Positions 29,478 through 41,993 of a stretch of DNA of 64,000 nt are shown piece after piece (positions within the stretch are counted from its first letter, which is position 1; every line of letters starts with the position of its first letter). Below the pieces are notes generated by a model, which did not search any database, was not told the origin of the DNA, and saw only the letters and a list, made by a program, of their open reading frames with translations. Both the position numbers and the translations under genes were made by a program. The stretch covers positions 1 to 64,000 of the forward strand of contig CALDVW010000017.1 in the NCBI GenBank assembly GCA_937924405.1. The letters are read 5' to 3'. The stretch comes from an uncultured Lysobacterales bacterium (lineage in GTDB: Bacteria; Pseudomonadota; Gammaproteobacteria; Xanthomonadales; SZUA-36).

Positions 29478-30761
29478 ATGAAAAATCTTGAATTACAGGA
29501 CCGTAAAGACCGGGTTTTTGCCCGGGGCATGGGCAACCTCCTGCCAATTTATGCGGCCCGTGCGCGTAATGCCGAAATTTGGGACGAAGAGGGTAATCGT
29601 TACCTCGATTTCGGTAGTGGGATCGCGGTGGTGAACACGGGTCACAGCCATCCAGAAATAGTTCAAGCTGTGAAGGATCAGCTGGATGCCTTCAGCCATA
29701 CCTGCGTGATGGTTACGCCGTATTCAACGGCCGTCGAGTTGGCCGAAAAACTGACTGAAATAACCCCGATCGAAGATGCACTCGCGATATTTGTATCTAC
29801 CGGTGCGGAGGCTGTTGAAAATGCAATCAAGATCGCCCGATCGGCAACCGGGCGGCCGGGCGTTATCGCGTTTAGCGGAGGCTTTCACGGCCGTACCAAC
29901 CTGTGCATGGGCCTGACCGGAAAAGTCGTCCCGTACAAGAAGGGTTTTGGCCCCTTTACTCCCGAGATTTATCATGCGCCGTTCCCGGCCGAGTATCTTG
30001 GCATCAGCCCGGAGGTATCCCTGGCCGCCCTGGATCGCTTGTTCAACAGCGTCATCCAGCCTGACCAGGTTGCCGCCATCATCATCGAGCCCGTACAGGG
30101 TGAAGGGGGTTTTTACCCGGTGCCAGACGGCTTTCTGAGCAAGTTGCGTGAATTATGTGATATGCATGGTATCTTACTGATATTAGATGAAATACAAACA
30201 GGTTTTGCGCGTACTGGCCGAATGTTTGCCACCGAATACTCGGGCGTGGAGGCGGACATAATCACCATGGCCAAGGGTATCGCCGGAGGCTTTCCGATCG
30301 CCGCCGTGGTTGGAAAAAAGGAAGTCATGAATGCTCCCGAGCCCGGCGGGCTGGGTGGAACCTATGCGGCCTCGCCACTGGGTTGTGCGGCCGGGCTTGC
30401 CGTACTCGATGTGATAGAGAAAGATTCGCTGTGCGAGCGGGCAGTGGAATTGGGAAATCGTCTGCAGGCCGGACTTCACCGCTTACAGGCAGACTACCCT
30501 GCATTGATCGGAGATGTCCGCGGGGTGGGAGCCATGGTCGCCATGGAACTGGTCAATGATGGCGATGTGAACCGGCCGAACCCGGAGTTGACCAAGGCGT
30601 TAACCACGAAGGCCGCAAATTCCGGGCTGATCCTGCTTTCATGTGGTGTGCGTGGCAACGTCATCCGGATACTGGTGCCCCTGACCATAAAATCCAAACA
30701 CCTGGAAGAGGGGCTGGAAATCCTGGAAAGGGTATTCGTGGAGTGCGCTGGAAAAACCTGA
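29478..30761 (+). CDS. gabT: 4-aminobutyrate aminotransferase
   Basis: PLP-dependent class III aminotransferase that transfers the GABA amino group to 2-oxoglutarate, giving succinate semialdehyde. The 427-residue protein has the usual length. It shows STGAEAVENAIKIAR (PLP phosphate site), FHGRT, IEPVQGEGG, LDEIQTGFARTG (Asp237) and the Schiff-base lysine Lys266 in MAKGIAGGFP, close to Lys268 of E. coli GabT. AGGA lies upstream of ATG 29478. No succinate-semialdehyde dehydrogenase gene is adjacent. Related substrates (5-aminovalerate, beta-alanine) are possible. Confidence 0.88.
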   Translation: MKNLELQDRKDRVFARGMGNLLPIYAARARNAEIWDEEGNRYLDFGSGIAVVNTGHSHPEIVQAVKDQLDAFSHTCVMVTPYSTAVELAEKLTEITPIEDALAIFVSTGAEAVENAIKIARSATGRPGVIAFSGGFHGRTNLCMGLTGKVVPYKKGFGPFTPEIYHAPFPAEYLGISPEVSLAALDRLFNSVIQPDQVAAIIIEPVQGEGGFYPVPDGFLSKLRELCDMHGILLILDEIQTGFARTGRMFATEYSGVEADIITMAKGIAGGFPIAAVVGKKEVMNAPEPGGLGGTYAASPLGCAAGLAVLDVIEKDSLCERAVELGNRLQAGLHRLQADYPALIGDVRGVGAMVAMELVNDGDVNRPNPELTKALTTKAANSGLILLSCGVRGNVIRILVPLTIKSKHLEEGLEILERVFVECAGKT

Positions 30762-30797
30762 GCGAATGCATTCTGTCGAATTGAGAGCAAAATAGAA

Positions 30798-31883
30798 ATG
30801 TACATACTGTTAGCCCTGTTACTGATCGTTTTCATCCTCTGGATTCTCGGCGTCTGGTTCAGGAGTGGCGAGGACCTCTCGGTTTACGATCACCCGGTCG
30901 ACGCGGCGGGAATTGAGCAGTTTTCCCGGCCGACGGGACCCAGCCGGGAACACCGGTTTGCGGTTGCCGAAATCGAGGCAATAGCGCCACAGCTGTCTGG
31001 CAAGTCCCGCAAGGCGTTGCTGCAGTTCACGCGTGAATTCATGGAAAACGTCCCTGCGGGTAAGGAGTTCAGCTGCGAATTCCGCCCGGTGGATGTGGAT
31101 GGGGTTTCCGCAGAGTGGGTGCTGGCGCCCGGGGTGGACGCTTCGCGGCGGATGCTGTATATCCATGGCGGCGCTTTCATTGCAGGTAGCCCGAACAGCC
31201 ACCGCACCGTGACCAGCCGCTTTTCCGAAGTGGCCCGGGCCGCCGTTTTGGCCATCGACTACCGCCTGATGCCGGAAAATAAACGTATCGAGGGGATCAA
31301 CGACTGCAAAACCGCCTACCGCTGGATACTTGAAAATGGCCCCGACGAGCAAGGCACTGCTGAGGTCCTGTTCATGGGAGGCGATTCTGCCGGCGGCAAC
31401 CTGTCCCTGGTGATGGCTGCCTGGGCCAGGGATGAGAAGCTCAGGGCGCCGGATGCTGTTACGGTCCTGTCGCCGCTTACTGATTCCAGTTATTCAGGCC
31501 CCAGCATCAGGAATAATCTGCTCACGGACACCATGCTCGGGCCTCTGTTCGGTGGGCTACTCAGGATTCCCAAACCGATTCTGTCGTGGATCTTCCTTAT
31601 TGAAAACCGGATGAGGCCTTCGAACCCCGTCGTATCGCCGCTGTTTGGCAATCTGTCCAACCTTCCGCCTACGCTAATTCAGGTTAGTGAATCGGAAATG
31701 TTGCTGGACGACGCCCGTCGCTACGTCAACAAGGCCAGAGCCGCCGGGTCGCCGGTGCAATTGCAGAGTTGGCAGGGCCTGTTACACGTCTGGCAGATTT
31801 TTCACCCCGAAGTGCCTGAAGCCAGGGAGGCTTTCGACCGTATCGGCGAATTTCTGCAGTCAGTGGAGTCGGTATCGGGCTGA
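30798..31883 (+). CDS. Alpha/beta hydrolase of the hormone-sensitive-lipase (acetyl-esterase) family
   Basis: A 361-residue protein with an N-terminal membrane segment (2-20) that probably anchors the catalytic domain. The oxyanion-hole motif HGGAF is at 123-127 and the nucleophile motif GDSAGG at 195-200 (Ser197). A C-terminal VSESEMLLDDARRY supplies the Asp and a later GLLHVWQ the His. This fits the HSL-type carboxylesterases acting on short or medium acyl esters. The physiological ester is unknown. It follows gabT by 36 nt and might be co-transcribed. Confidence 0.87.
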   Translation: MYILLALLLIVFILWILGVWFRSGEDLSVYDHPVDAAGIEQFSRPTGPSREHRFAVAEIEAIAPQLSGKSRKALLQFTREFMENVPAGKEFSCEFRPVDVDGVSAEWVLAPGVDASRRMLYIHGGAFIAGSPNSHRTVTSRFSEVARAAVLAIDYRLMPENKRIEGINDCKTAYRWILENGPDEQGTAEVLFMGGDSAGGNLSLVMAAWARDEKLRAPDAVTVLSPLTDSSYSGPSIRNNLLTDTMLGPLFGGLLRIPKPILSWIFLIENRMRPSNPVVSPLFGNLSNLPPTLIQVSESEMLLDDARRYVNKARAAGSPVQLQSWQGLLHVWQIFHPEVPEAREAFDRIGEFLQSVESVSG

Positions 31884-31930
31884 AGCGCGGTTAGCCGGTC
31901 AATGCCACCGGGGCGGCTTCAGCTTTCAGA

Positions 31931-32734
31931 TTACCAGCGCTTGGCAGGTCGGTAAGGTTTGTCGGCACCCAATTCGCGTTTAACAGCGATCCCCTGGTTT
32001 TTTCCGGTAAGAATTCGCAATTGGTACATCGTTTCCCGGGCGAGAACCGAGCCTGCGCTGCCAGCCCAGCTTTTTCTGTAGAGTTTTTTCGTTGCGGCAA
32101 CCGTGTCCGGTGAACGATCCCCAAGCAGGGCAGCCATTTCTTGCGAGCGGCTCACAGGATCATCAGACAATGCGGTCGCAATGCCAAGATCCAGGGCGCG
32201 TTCCGCATCGAAAATTTCTGCTGTCATGGCCAGCCACATGGCATGGTCCCGGCTGGTCAGGTCTCGCAAGGCAAGCGTTCCGCCCATATCCGGAATCAGT
32301 CCCCATTTACCCTCCATCACGGACAAGGAGGCATCCGGATGGATGATTCGGAAGTCGGCGCCAAGGGCAATCTGAAGACCACCACCCCAACAGTGCCCGT
32401 GAATGGCCGCGATGACCGGCACCTGAAGTTCACGCCAACCGGTGCCGGCGACCTGAGCCAGGTTGCTGTGCCAGGGTAGCCATTTCCATAACAGCTTCCT
32501 CATGCCTGAGCGGTCTTTCATCAGGGACTTCACGTCGAGACCGGAGCAAAAATCGACTCCGGATCCAGACAGGATCACGGCACGAAGATCCCGGCTTTTT
32601 GCCAGCATTTTCTGAACTTCGGCAATTGCATGGAACATTTTGAGGTCGAGCGCGTTGCGTTTGTCGGGTCGGTTCAGCGTGACCAGGGCGACCCGGTTTT
32701 CAATCGTCAGGTCAATTCGGTTTCCGTTATTCAT
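31931..32734 (-). CDS. Enoyl-CoA hydratase/isomerase family (crotonase) protein
   Basis: A 267-residue crotonase-fold protein. The CoA/oxyanion-hole segments are seen as DFCSGLDVKSL and AAIHGHCWGGGLQIALGADFRI, followed by KWGLIPDMGG, where the first catalytic Glu position of true hydratases is not clearly kept. It could therefore be an isomerase or another crotonase-family enzyme. ATG 32734 was chosen because upstream residues are unconserved. It is divergent from glgA with only a short gap, so their promoters overlap. Confidence 0.84.
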   Translation of the reverse strand: MNNGNRIDLTIENRVALVTLNRPDKRNALDLKMFHAIAEVQKMLAKSRDLRAVILSGSGVDFCSGLDVKSLMKDRSGMRKLLWKWLPWHSNLAQVAGTGWRELQVPVIAAIHGHCWGGGLQIALGADFRIIHPDASLSVMEGKWGLIPDMGGTLALRDLTSRDHAMWLAMTAEIFDAERALDLGIATALSDDPVSRSQEMAALLGDRSPDTVAATKKLYRKSWAGSAGSVLARETMYQLRILTGKNQGIAVKRELGADKPYRPAKRW

Positions 32735-32805
32735 TTTTACTCGATTCCTTCCCCATAATGGCATTAAAATACCATCTTTTCCCATTCCGGAAACAAGGAA
32801 ATCCC

Positions 32806-34272
32806 GTGCCCAAAAATAGCAAACTCAAGATATTCCTTGCCTGTTCGGAATATACACCCCTGGCCAAGACCGGCGGTCTTGCCGACGTTTCTGCGGCGCT
32901 GTCTTTCTTTTTCGATTCCGAGGGGCACGACATCCGCGTGCTGATACCGTTTTATGCGTCCATCGATCTCGCCGGGCTGGAAATCGAAATTGTTCCCGGT
33001 TTGCAGGAGCTCACGATGACACTGGGGGACCGTGTCTTCAATTACTGGATTGTTCGCGCCCGCTCGGAAGGGCCGGGACCGGATATTTACCTGTTGCAGT
33101 GTCCCGAGCTGTATGGGGGTGACGAAATCTATTCGGGGCCGGATGAGCACCTCCGGTTTATCCTGCTTTCCAGGGCGGCGATAGAAATGTGTCAGCAACA
33201 GGCGTTTGCACCGGACATCTTTCATTGTCACGACTGGCATACGGCCCTGGTTCCCGTATATCTCAAGACCCTGTATTCGTGGGACCGGATGTTCAGCGCA
33301 ACGAAATCCGTGTTGACGCTTCACAACATCGGGTACCAGGGAGTGTTTGGTGCCAGTGTTCTTGACGATATGGGGCTGTCCGATTCCGGCGGCGAGCTGG
33401 ACCAGGAGGACTTGTCGCATGACCGGATCAACTTTCTGAAGACGGGTGTGATCCATGCTGATCTGCTGACCACTGTTAGCCCGACCTATGCGCGGGAAAT
33501 TCTCGACCCGGAGTACGGAATGGGGCTGGAGTCGTACCTGAGCCAGCGGGTCGAATCCGTGGTCGGCATCCTCAATGGTGTGGATTACGCTGAATGGAAT
33601 CCCGAAAGTGATCCGCTGATCCCGTTTACCTTCTCCTCCAGGGAGTTGTCCGAAAAAGAGAAGAACAAGCAGGCCCTGATGGAAGAAATGGGGCTTGAAT
33701 ACGTATTTGACCGGCCGCTTGCAGGTGTCGTAACCCGGCTTACCTACCAGAAAGGTATTGATCTGATGCAGCACGTGCTGCCTGATCTGTTGGCAGCCCG
33801 GGATTTGGCCGTGGTTGTCCTGGGCAGCGGTGAGGAAGAATACGAACAATTCTTTCAGTGGCTACAATCGGAATTCCCCGGGCGGGTCGGTTTTTACCAG
33901 GGGTTCAACAACCAGCTCGCCCACCGAATTGAAGCAGGAAGCGACCTGTTCCTGATGCCGTCACGCTATGAACCCTGTGGGCTGAACCAGATGTACAGCC
34001 TGCGCTACGGTACCGTGCCGGTCGTGCGCGCGACCGGCGGCCTGGCCGATTCAGTACAGCACTTCGATCCTGGCAGTGGACTGGGCACAGGCGTGGTGTT
34101 CCATGATTATGACGCCAACGGACTGCGCTGGGCGCTGAACACGGCCCTGGATTTGTACTCAAACAAGAACGCCTGGTGCCGGATGGTATCCAACGGAATG
34201 GCGAAAGACTACTCCTGGAACGAGCAGGGAAAGATCTACATAGAACGTTTTAAGCGCCTGATTGACTCCTGA
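32806..34272 (+). CDS. glgA: Glycogen synthase (ADP-glucose)
   Basis: GT5 glycosyltransferase that elongates glycogen from ADP-glucose. The 488-residue protein has the KTGGLADV nucleotide-sugar motif (Lys21) at the N-terminus, HNIGYQG, a catalytic RLTYQKGID and the C-terminal E-x7-E type segment SRYEPCGLNQMYSLRYG. The GTG at 32806 has AAGGA 6 nt upstream and gives the family N-terminus. An in-frame ATG at 32758 is less likely. It faces glgC (convergent), with about 180 bp between them that contains no gene. Confidence 0.93.
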   Translation: MPKNSKLKIFLACSEYTPLAKTGGLADVSAALSFFFDSEGHDIRVLIPFYASIDLAGLEIEIVPGLQELTMTLGDRVFNYWIVRARSEGPGPDIYLLQCPELYGGDEIYSGPDEHLRFILLSRAAIEMCQQQAFAPDIFHCHDWHTALVPVYLKTLYSWDRMFSATKSVLTLHNIGYQGVFGASVLDDMGLSDSGGELDQEDLSHDRINFLKTGVIHADLLTTVSPTYAREILDPEYGMGLESYLSQRVESVVGILNGVDYAEWNPESDPLIPFTFSSRELSEKEKNKQALMEEMGLEYVFDRPLAGVVTRLTYQKGIDLMQHVLPDLLAARDLAVVVLGSGEEEYEQFFQWLQSEFPGRVGFYQGFNNQLAHRIEAGSDLFLMPSRYEPCGLNQMYSLRYGTVPVVRATGGLADSVQHFDPGSGLGTGVVFHDYDANGLRWALNTALDLYSNKNAWCRMVSNGMAKDYSWNEQGKIYIERFKRLIDS

Positions 34273-34452
34273 TCGCCAGGCAAGCTCCAGCATCGGCGAT
34301 ATGTCCTGGTAATTCAGGATCATCGCCCCGGTTGGTCACTTTATTGGGCTCATCCCGCCGGTCGAAGCCTTCACACCAGCATCAGGGTCTGTCGCAGTTC
34401 GATGCAACACCTAACGCTTTATTTGAAAGTGGAGAATGTTGCCAGGGCAAGC

Positions 34453-35700
34453 TCAACTCAGCATGTGGGGGCAAACCAGTACGACGCCTTCTGCAGTCAC
34501 TTTGAAGCGCGCCGCATCCGCGGCATGGTCCTCACCGATAACGGTGTTGTCCGGAATCACGCAACGTTTATCAATGATGGCTCTCGTGATACGGCAGTTC
34601 CTGCCGATTTTGCTCTGCGGCAAGACAACGGCCTGGATTACCTCGCTGCCCTCGTCAACGGTAACGCTGGAAAACAACAGTGATTGCCTTACATAGGCAC
34701 CAGAGACTATACAGCCGCCGGAGACCATCGAGTTTGTCGCCATCCCCACCCGGCCCGAGTCATCCAGCACGAATTTGGCGGGCGGGAGTTGCTCCTGGTA
34801 AGTCCAGATCGGCCATTCGGAATCGTACAGGTTGAGTTCCGGGTGGACAAAAACCAGTTCCAGATTCGCCCGGAAATAGGCATCCACCGTTCCCACATCA
34901 CGCCAATAGCTCTGGGCGCGCGTCTTGACGTCATGAAACGGATAGGCGAACACACGAAATTTATCGATGCTGTCCGGGATGATATTCTTGCCAAAGTCAT
35001 GCTCGGAGTCCGGATTGGCAGCATCCGCCTCCAGTATGTCGATCAGGAAGTCGCTGTTGAATACGTAGATTCCCATGGATGCCATCGCCGCTTCCGGATT
35101 TCCCGGAACGGGTTGCGGATTGACCGGCTTTTCGTGGAAATGCCTAACCCGGTTTTCTCCATCGATCGTCATGACACCAAATCCCGTGGCTTCATGCAGC
35201 GGCACCTGTATCACACCAACCGTAATGTCGGCCTTATTCTCAGTATGAGAAGCGATCATTGGACCATAGTCCATTTTGTAAATATGATCTCCCGCCAGAA
35301 TCAGGACGTGTTCAGGGCCGTGCTCGCGAATCTCGTTGATGTTCTGATAAATCGAGTCGGCTGTGCCCTTGTACCAGTGCTCTCCCATCTGTTGCTGGGC
35401 AGGAATGATCTGAATGAATTCGCCGAATTCACCGCGCAGATAGCCCCAACCCCGGTGGATGTGTTGAATCAGTGAATGTGCTTTGTATTGGGTGAGGATG
35501 AAGATCTGCCGGATTCCCGAATTGACACAGTTGGATAACGGGAAATCAATGATCCTGAACTTGCCACCGAAGGGGGTAGCCGGCTTGGCGCGTATCGCCG
35601 TCAGATCTTCCAGTCTCGAGCCTCTGCCACCGGCCATGATCATGGCCATTGTGCTGCGTGTCAGGCGACTGACGAATCGGCCGGATTTCTTAGGATTCAT
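34453..35700 (-). CDS. glgC: Glucose-1-phosphate adenylyltransferase
   Basis: Makes ADP-glucose from glucose-1-phosphate and ATP, the committed step of bacterial glycogen synthesis. The 415 residues show the nucleotide-binding GGRGSRL (24-30), the [19 protein letters not shown] block, GTADSIYQN, the glucose-1-P site (FHEKP) and a C-terminal left-handed beta-helix ([21 protein letters not shown]). Allosteric control by glycolytic intermediates is known for the family. It is divergent from glgB and shares its upstream region. Confidence 0.95.
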   Translation of the reverse strand: MNPKKSGRFVSRLTRSTMAMIMAGGRGSRLEDLTAIRAKPATPFGGKFRIIDFPLSNCVNSGIRQIFILTQYKAHSLIQHIHRGWGYLRGEFGEFIQIIPAQQQMGEHWYKGTADSIYQNINEIREHGPEHVLILAGDHIYKMDYGPMIASHTENKADITVGVIQVPLHEATGFGVMTIDGENRVRHFHEKPVNPQPVPGNPEAAMASMGIYVFNSDFLIDILEADAANPDSEHDFGKNIIPDSIDKFRVFAYPFHDVKTRAQSYWRDVGTVDAYFRANLELVFVHPELNLYDSEWPIWTYQEQLPPAKFVLDDSGRVGMATNSMVSGGCIVSGAYVRQSLLFSSVTVDEGSEVIQAVVLPQSKIGRNCRITRAIIDKRCVIPDNTVIGEDHAADAARFKVTAEGVVLVCPHMLS

Positions 35701-35760
35701 GGACGTGCTCCCGCGTTGACTGTGCTACATTCATGATACGTTGTTATTTGTGACATTCCA

Positions 35761-37964
<2,204 letters not shown>

Positions 37965-37977
<13 letters not shown>

Positions 37978-40406
37978 ACATGAAGCGCAGGTTTTGAGTG
38001 CCAGATTTCCCGGTCGTAGGACCGAATGGTCCGGTCGGATGAAAACCAGCCCACATTGGCCGTGTTGAGTGCGGCCGAGCGAAACCAGCGTTGCCTGTCA
38101 CGGTAGGCGGCGCCAACGTCTCGTTGCCTGGCGAGGTAGTCGCTGAAATCTGCCGCCAGCATGAAAAAGTCATTGTGATAGAGCTCATCGAGCAAGGGCT
38201 TGAAGCGCTCCTTGTCGCCATTGGAGAACACCCCTTCGGCAATGTCGAGTAACGCTGCTTCCAGCCGGGGATTTTCCTCGATGATGTGCATTGGTTGATA
38301 GTCCTGTTGGCGGCGGGCCGTAACCTGCTCCGCAGTCAGTCCGAAAATGAAGATGTTTTCCTCGCCAACGTGTTGCATGATCTCGATATTCGCTCCATCC
38401 AGCGTGCCGATGGTCAGTGCGCCATTGAGGGCGAGCTTCATGTTTCCCGTGCCGGAGGCCTCCATGCCTGCCGTTGATATCTGTTCTGAGAGATCCGCGC
38501 CCGGAATGATGATTTCCGCCCGGGTCACGTTGTAGTTCGGGACGTACACCACCTTCAGCCGGTCTCCAATGACGGGGTCATTGTTTACTTTTTCGGCTAT
38601 ATCATTGATCAGTTTAATGATGAGCTTGGCCGTGTAGTAACTCGGCGCGGCTTTGCCACTGAATATTTTCACGACCGGCAACCAGTCGGCATCTGGGTTG
38701 GCCAGTATGGCCTGGTAACGGGCTACGATTTGCAGCGCGTTCAGCAATTGCCGCTTGTATTCATGAATGCGTTTGATCTGAACATCAAACAGGGCATCAG
38801 GATCCACCGAGATTCCCGAGTGTTGCCGGATTTCTTCGCCCAGGATTTCCTTGTTTTTTCTCTTCGCCCTGGCAAATGCCTCGAGAAACGCACTATCGTC
38901 GACGTGCTGATTGAGGTTTTGTAACTGGTCGAGATCAGCTACCCATCCATCTCCGATCGCGGCGGTGATCAAGCCCGATAATTCCGGATTGCAGTTATAC
39001 AACCAGCGGCGCGGTGTGACCCCGTTGGTCATATTGACGATTCGGTCAGGAAAAACTTTGTGCAGATCGCTAAACACTGTCTGGGCCATCAGATCAGTAT
39101 GCAGTTCTGAAACGCCATTGACCTTATGGCTGCCAATAAAGGCCAGGTTGCCCATCCTTACCGAGCCACCGTTGCCATCGTGGTAATCCAGCGCACAGAC
39201 ATTTTCGGGTTTCACGTCTACGCCGCTGCCGTTGATTTCCTTGATGAAAAAACGGTCGATCCGGTCGATAATCTGGAGGTGCCGGGGCAGAACCTTTTTG
39301 AACAGGTCGATCGGCCAGCGTTCCAGCGCCTCGGGCAACAATGTGTGGTTGGTGTAAGAAATGCATTCGCGCGTGATGCGGAATGCCTCCTTCATTTTCA
39401 AACCATGCTCGTCCACCAGCAAGCGCATCAATTCCGGAACCGCAATGGCCGGATGAGTGTCATTCAACTGGATCGCTGCATGATCGGGTAGGGCGTGCAG
39501 ATTGGCGTGGGTGCTCAGGTATCGCCGCACCAGGTCCTGCAGTGAGGCCGAGGTGAAAAAATACTCCTGCTTCAGGCGCAGTTCCCGTCCCTGCGGCGTT
39601 GAATCATCCGGATACAGGACCCGCGACAGGGTTTCTGCCAACACCTCGTGCTGAGCGGCCTCGAGGTAGTTGCCCGCGTTAAATTGCGACAGGTCAAAAG
39701 TCTGTGCCGGCTTGGCTGACCAGAGACGAAGCGTATTGACGTGTGCGGCTTTCCAGCCCGGGATGGCAGTGTCGTTGCCGATTGCGATCACCTGCTCCAT
39801 CGGATGCCAGCAACGGCCATCAGGCGCATTCGGGTCGACGGTTCCGCCAAAGGGCACGGGGTAGCGCGATTCGGACCGATTGAGTTCCCAGGGGTTCCCG
39901 CCCTGGATCAGCCATTCTTCAGCCTCTTCGATTTGCCATCCTTCAGCAATGTGCTGGCGGAACAGGCCGTGCTCGTAGCGGATTCCATAGCCGTAGGCAG
40001 CGATTCCCAGTGTAGACATGGAGTCCATGAAACAGGCGGCCAGGCGGCCCAGGCCACCGTTACCCAGGGCTGCATCGGGTTCTTCCTCAAGGATTTCATC
40101 CAGGTCGATGCCCAGGTCGTCCAGGGCAGCCCGGCAGACATCCACCATGCCCAGATTCAGCATGGTGTCGGCCAGCAGGCGCCCGATCAGGAACTCCATG
40201 GACAGGTAATAAACCCGCTTAACATCCGACTCGTATACCCGCTTGGTAGTAGCCATCCACCGGTCCATCAGGCGTTGCCGTACCGCAAGGGTCAGAGCGA
40301 CGCACCAGTCTCTTGGTACCGCGTAATCAGTGTCCTTGCCGACGGAATAGACCAGGCGCTTGAGAATGCTTCTTTTCAGGTCCTCCTTTTCGAGAATGGC
40401 TACCAT
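37965..40406 (-). CDS. glgP: Glycogen/starch/alpha-glucan phosphorylase
   Basis: GT35 phosphorylase releasing glucose-1-phosphate from glycogen. The 813-residue protein has the N-terminal YYLSMEFLIGR, GNGGLGRLAACF, and the PLP-lysine motif EASGTGNMKLALNGAL, followed by TLDGANIEI. It is the last gene of a tight leftward operon: its ATG lies 3 nt after the CBS-protein stop, itself preceded by PII-like and two DUF1538 genes. This places glycogen breakdown under the same transcript as a putative nucleotide-sensing module. Confidence 0.95.
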
Positions 40407-40409
40407 GGA

Positions 40410-40820
40410 TCAGTCGTCCTGCAGCATCACGCCCTTGAGCACGATGTCGGTGTAGCTGACCAGCCCGATGATGGCCCCGTCCTCTATGACCGGGGCCCGG
40501 GACAGTCCGAATCGATCGAATAACTTGGTGCAATAGCGGACGTCCATTTCCGGATCGACCCCGATCACGGGTTTGGACATGATCTCGTACATATTGATCC
40601 GCTCCGGCGAAAGATCCGGTGCAAGCACCCGCTTGGCGATATCACGGAACATGACGACGCCGAACTCGTCATTCTCGTGGCGTTTGTCCACGATCAGTGT
40701 CCGGGTCTCTGGATATTTCATGTTATTGAGTGCTTCGGAGACACTGATCATGCCGTCTACGATATCGAGGTCGGCCTTCATGACTTCGCGTACCCGAACG
40801 ATGGGCTTTAATGGTCTCAT
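40410..40820 (-). CDS. CBS-pair domain protein
   Basis: A 136-residue soluble protein made almost only of two CBS motifs: VREVMKADLDIVDG-VSEALNNM-TLIVDKRHENDEFGVVMFRDIA, and YEIMSKPVIGVDPEMDVRYCTKLFDRFGLSRAPVIEDGAIIGLVSYTDI. CBS pairs usually bind adenine nucleotides and act as energy sensors. The start overlaps the end of the PII-like gene (ATGA), indicating translational coupling. Partners are probably the DUF1538 proteins or PII-like protein encoded upstream, or GlgP downstream. This is inferred from context only. Confidence 0.85.
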   Translation of the reverse strand: MRPLKPIVRVREVMKADLDIVDGMISVSEALNNMKYPETRTLIVDKRHENDEFGVVMFRDIAKRVLAPDLSPERINMYEIMSKPVIGVDPEMDVRYCTKLFDRFGLSRAPVIEDGAIIGLVSYTDIVLKGVMLQDD

Positions 40821-41167
40821 ATCCTGTCCTCCACGGTTTCCGTCAGCGCACTGATTTGGTGCCTGACACCGATAGCATCTTCAACGTCGACCTGGAATGC
40901 GATTCCGGTGCCGGAAGTCTCGTCGAATTTTCCGACTTCTGCAATCTTTTCCAGTACATGTCGGCTCAGGTGCTCTTCAACGAGCATCAGAATGACGTCA
41001 ACCTGGTTACCGACACTCAGGCCCAGAAATGTCTTGGTTGGGCTCAATCCTTCACCACGTGCCTGGTTCAATACCGTTGCGCCGGTAGCGCCTTCTTCCC
41101 TGGAGGCGGCGAGAATTTCGCTCGTGTGGTGGTCTTCTACCATGACAACGATTAATTTGAAATGCAT
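40817..41167 (-). CDS. PII-like signalling protein
   Basis: A 116-residue protein with the ferredoxin-like PII pattern: MHFKLIVVMVEDHHTSEIL, TGATVLNQARGEGL, a short T-loop region (SPTKTFLGLSVGNQ), then VDVILMLVEEHLSRHVLEKIAEVGKFDETSGTGIAFQVDVEDAIGV, which matches the PII B- and C-loop region. The tyrosine that GlnD uridylylates in classical GlnB/GlnK is absent and the T-loop is short, so it is not a nitrogen PII. PII-like proteins next to transporters usually bind adenine nucleotides and gate the transporter. It lies 12 nt after the second DUF1538 gene. Confidence 0.82.
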   Translation of the reverse strand: MHFKLIVVMVEDHHTSEILAASREEGATGATVLNQARGEGLSPTKTFLGLSVGNQVDVILMLVEEHLSRHVLEKIAEVGKFDETSGTGIAFQVDVEDAIGVRHQISALTETVEDRI

Positions 41168-41179
41168 CGAATTTCCTCT

Positions 41180-41983
41180 CTATTTAACTGAATTTTCGGA
41201 TGTTGAACTTTTTTTGCGACTGCTTTTTGCAAGCCATTCGCTGATTTGCGCATAAGCCATCACCGAGATCATGGGGAACAGGCTGGCGAAGGCTATCAGG
41301 CCGAATCCGTCGAGCAAAGGACTCCGTCCTGGTATGGTTTCCGCCAGTCCGAGGCCCAGAGCCGCGACCAGGGGAACAGTAACGGTTGACGTAGTTACCC
41401 CACCGGAATCATAGGCCAGGGGGATGATGGATCTGGGAGCCATTGCCGTCTGGATGATAACGACCACGTAACCAGTGATGATGTACCAGTGGAGTGGCGT
41501 TCCGGTCACGATCCTGAAGGTGCCCAGGGCCACGCCAACTGCCACGCCAACGGCAACAGCGAAGCGCAGGCCATTGACCGTTATGGTGCCACCGGAAACC
41601 TGGTTGGCCTTGATGGAAACGGCAATCAAAGCGGGCTCGGCGACGGTGGTTGCAAATCCAATCGCCGCAGCGAATACATAAACCCACAGGTAATCGGACC
41701 AGACAAAAGCGTCGATGGATCCAGCCCCTTCCCCGAGTATGAAAGACGGCAGGGTCAACTGTTGCGCCATAAGCCGTCCGAGTGGAAACAAGGCAAGTTC
41801 CAGGCCTTCGAGAAAGAGGGCGAGACCCAGCAAAACGAAGATGAGGCCCATGAAAACCCGGGCTGGGTTAAGGATCGGACGACGCAGGATCAATACCTGG
41901 AATCCGATCAGGATTGCTGCGATTGGCAGCACATCCCTCATCAGGCTGAGCGCGGTTCCTCCGAAGTGAAGAATTTCATCCAT
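41180..41983 (-). CDS. DUF1538 family membrane protein (second of a tandem pair)
   Basis: A 267-residue integral membrane protein, about 6-7 TM helices. Shared family blocks are GLALFLEGLELALFPLG, FATTVAEPALIA, then YDSGGVTTSTVTVPLVAALGLGLA and DGFGLIAFASLFPMI. It is a clear paralogue of the product of the next gene upstream (41994-42758) and shares these motifs nearly word for word. The function of DUF1538 is not known. The conserved TVAEPALIA and SGGVTTSTVTVP segments look like re-entrant or pore motifs of a transporter. ATG 41983 has GAGG 8 nt upstream and lies 11 nt after the preceding stop. Confidence 0.85.
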   Translation of the reverse strand: MDEILHFGGTALSLMRDVLPIAAILIGFQVLILRRPILNPARVFMGLIFVLLGLALFLEGLELALFPLGRLMAQQLTLPSFILGEGAGSIDAFVWSDYLWVYVFAAAIGFATTVAEPALIAVSIKANQVSGGTITVNGLRFAVAVGVAVGVALGTFRIVTGTPLHWYIITGYVVVIIQTAMAPRSIIPLAYDSGGVTTSTVTVPLVAALGLGLAETIPGRSPLLDGFGLIAFASLFPMISVMAYAQISEWLAKSSRKKSSTSENSVK

Positions 41984-41993
41984 CGCCGGGCCC

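Noticed and set aside
32764-33849. A 361-codon open frame on the minus strand opposite glgA
   Set aside because: Antisense shadow of glycogen synthase without recognisable motifs.
40817-41167. Classical nitrogen regulator GlnB/GlnK
   Set aside because: The T-loop is short and the uridylylated tyrosine is missing, and there is no amt or glnD gene nearby; a PII-like protein of another circuit fits better.
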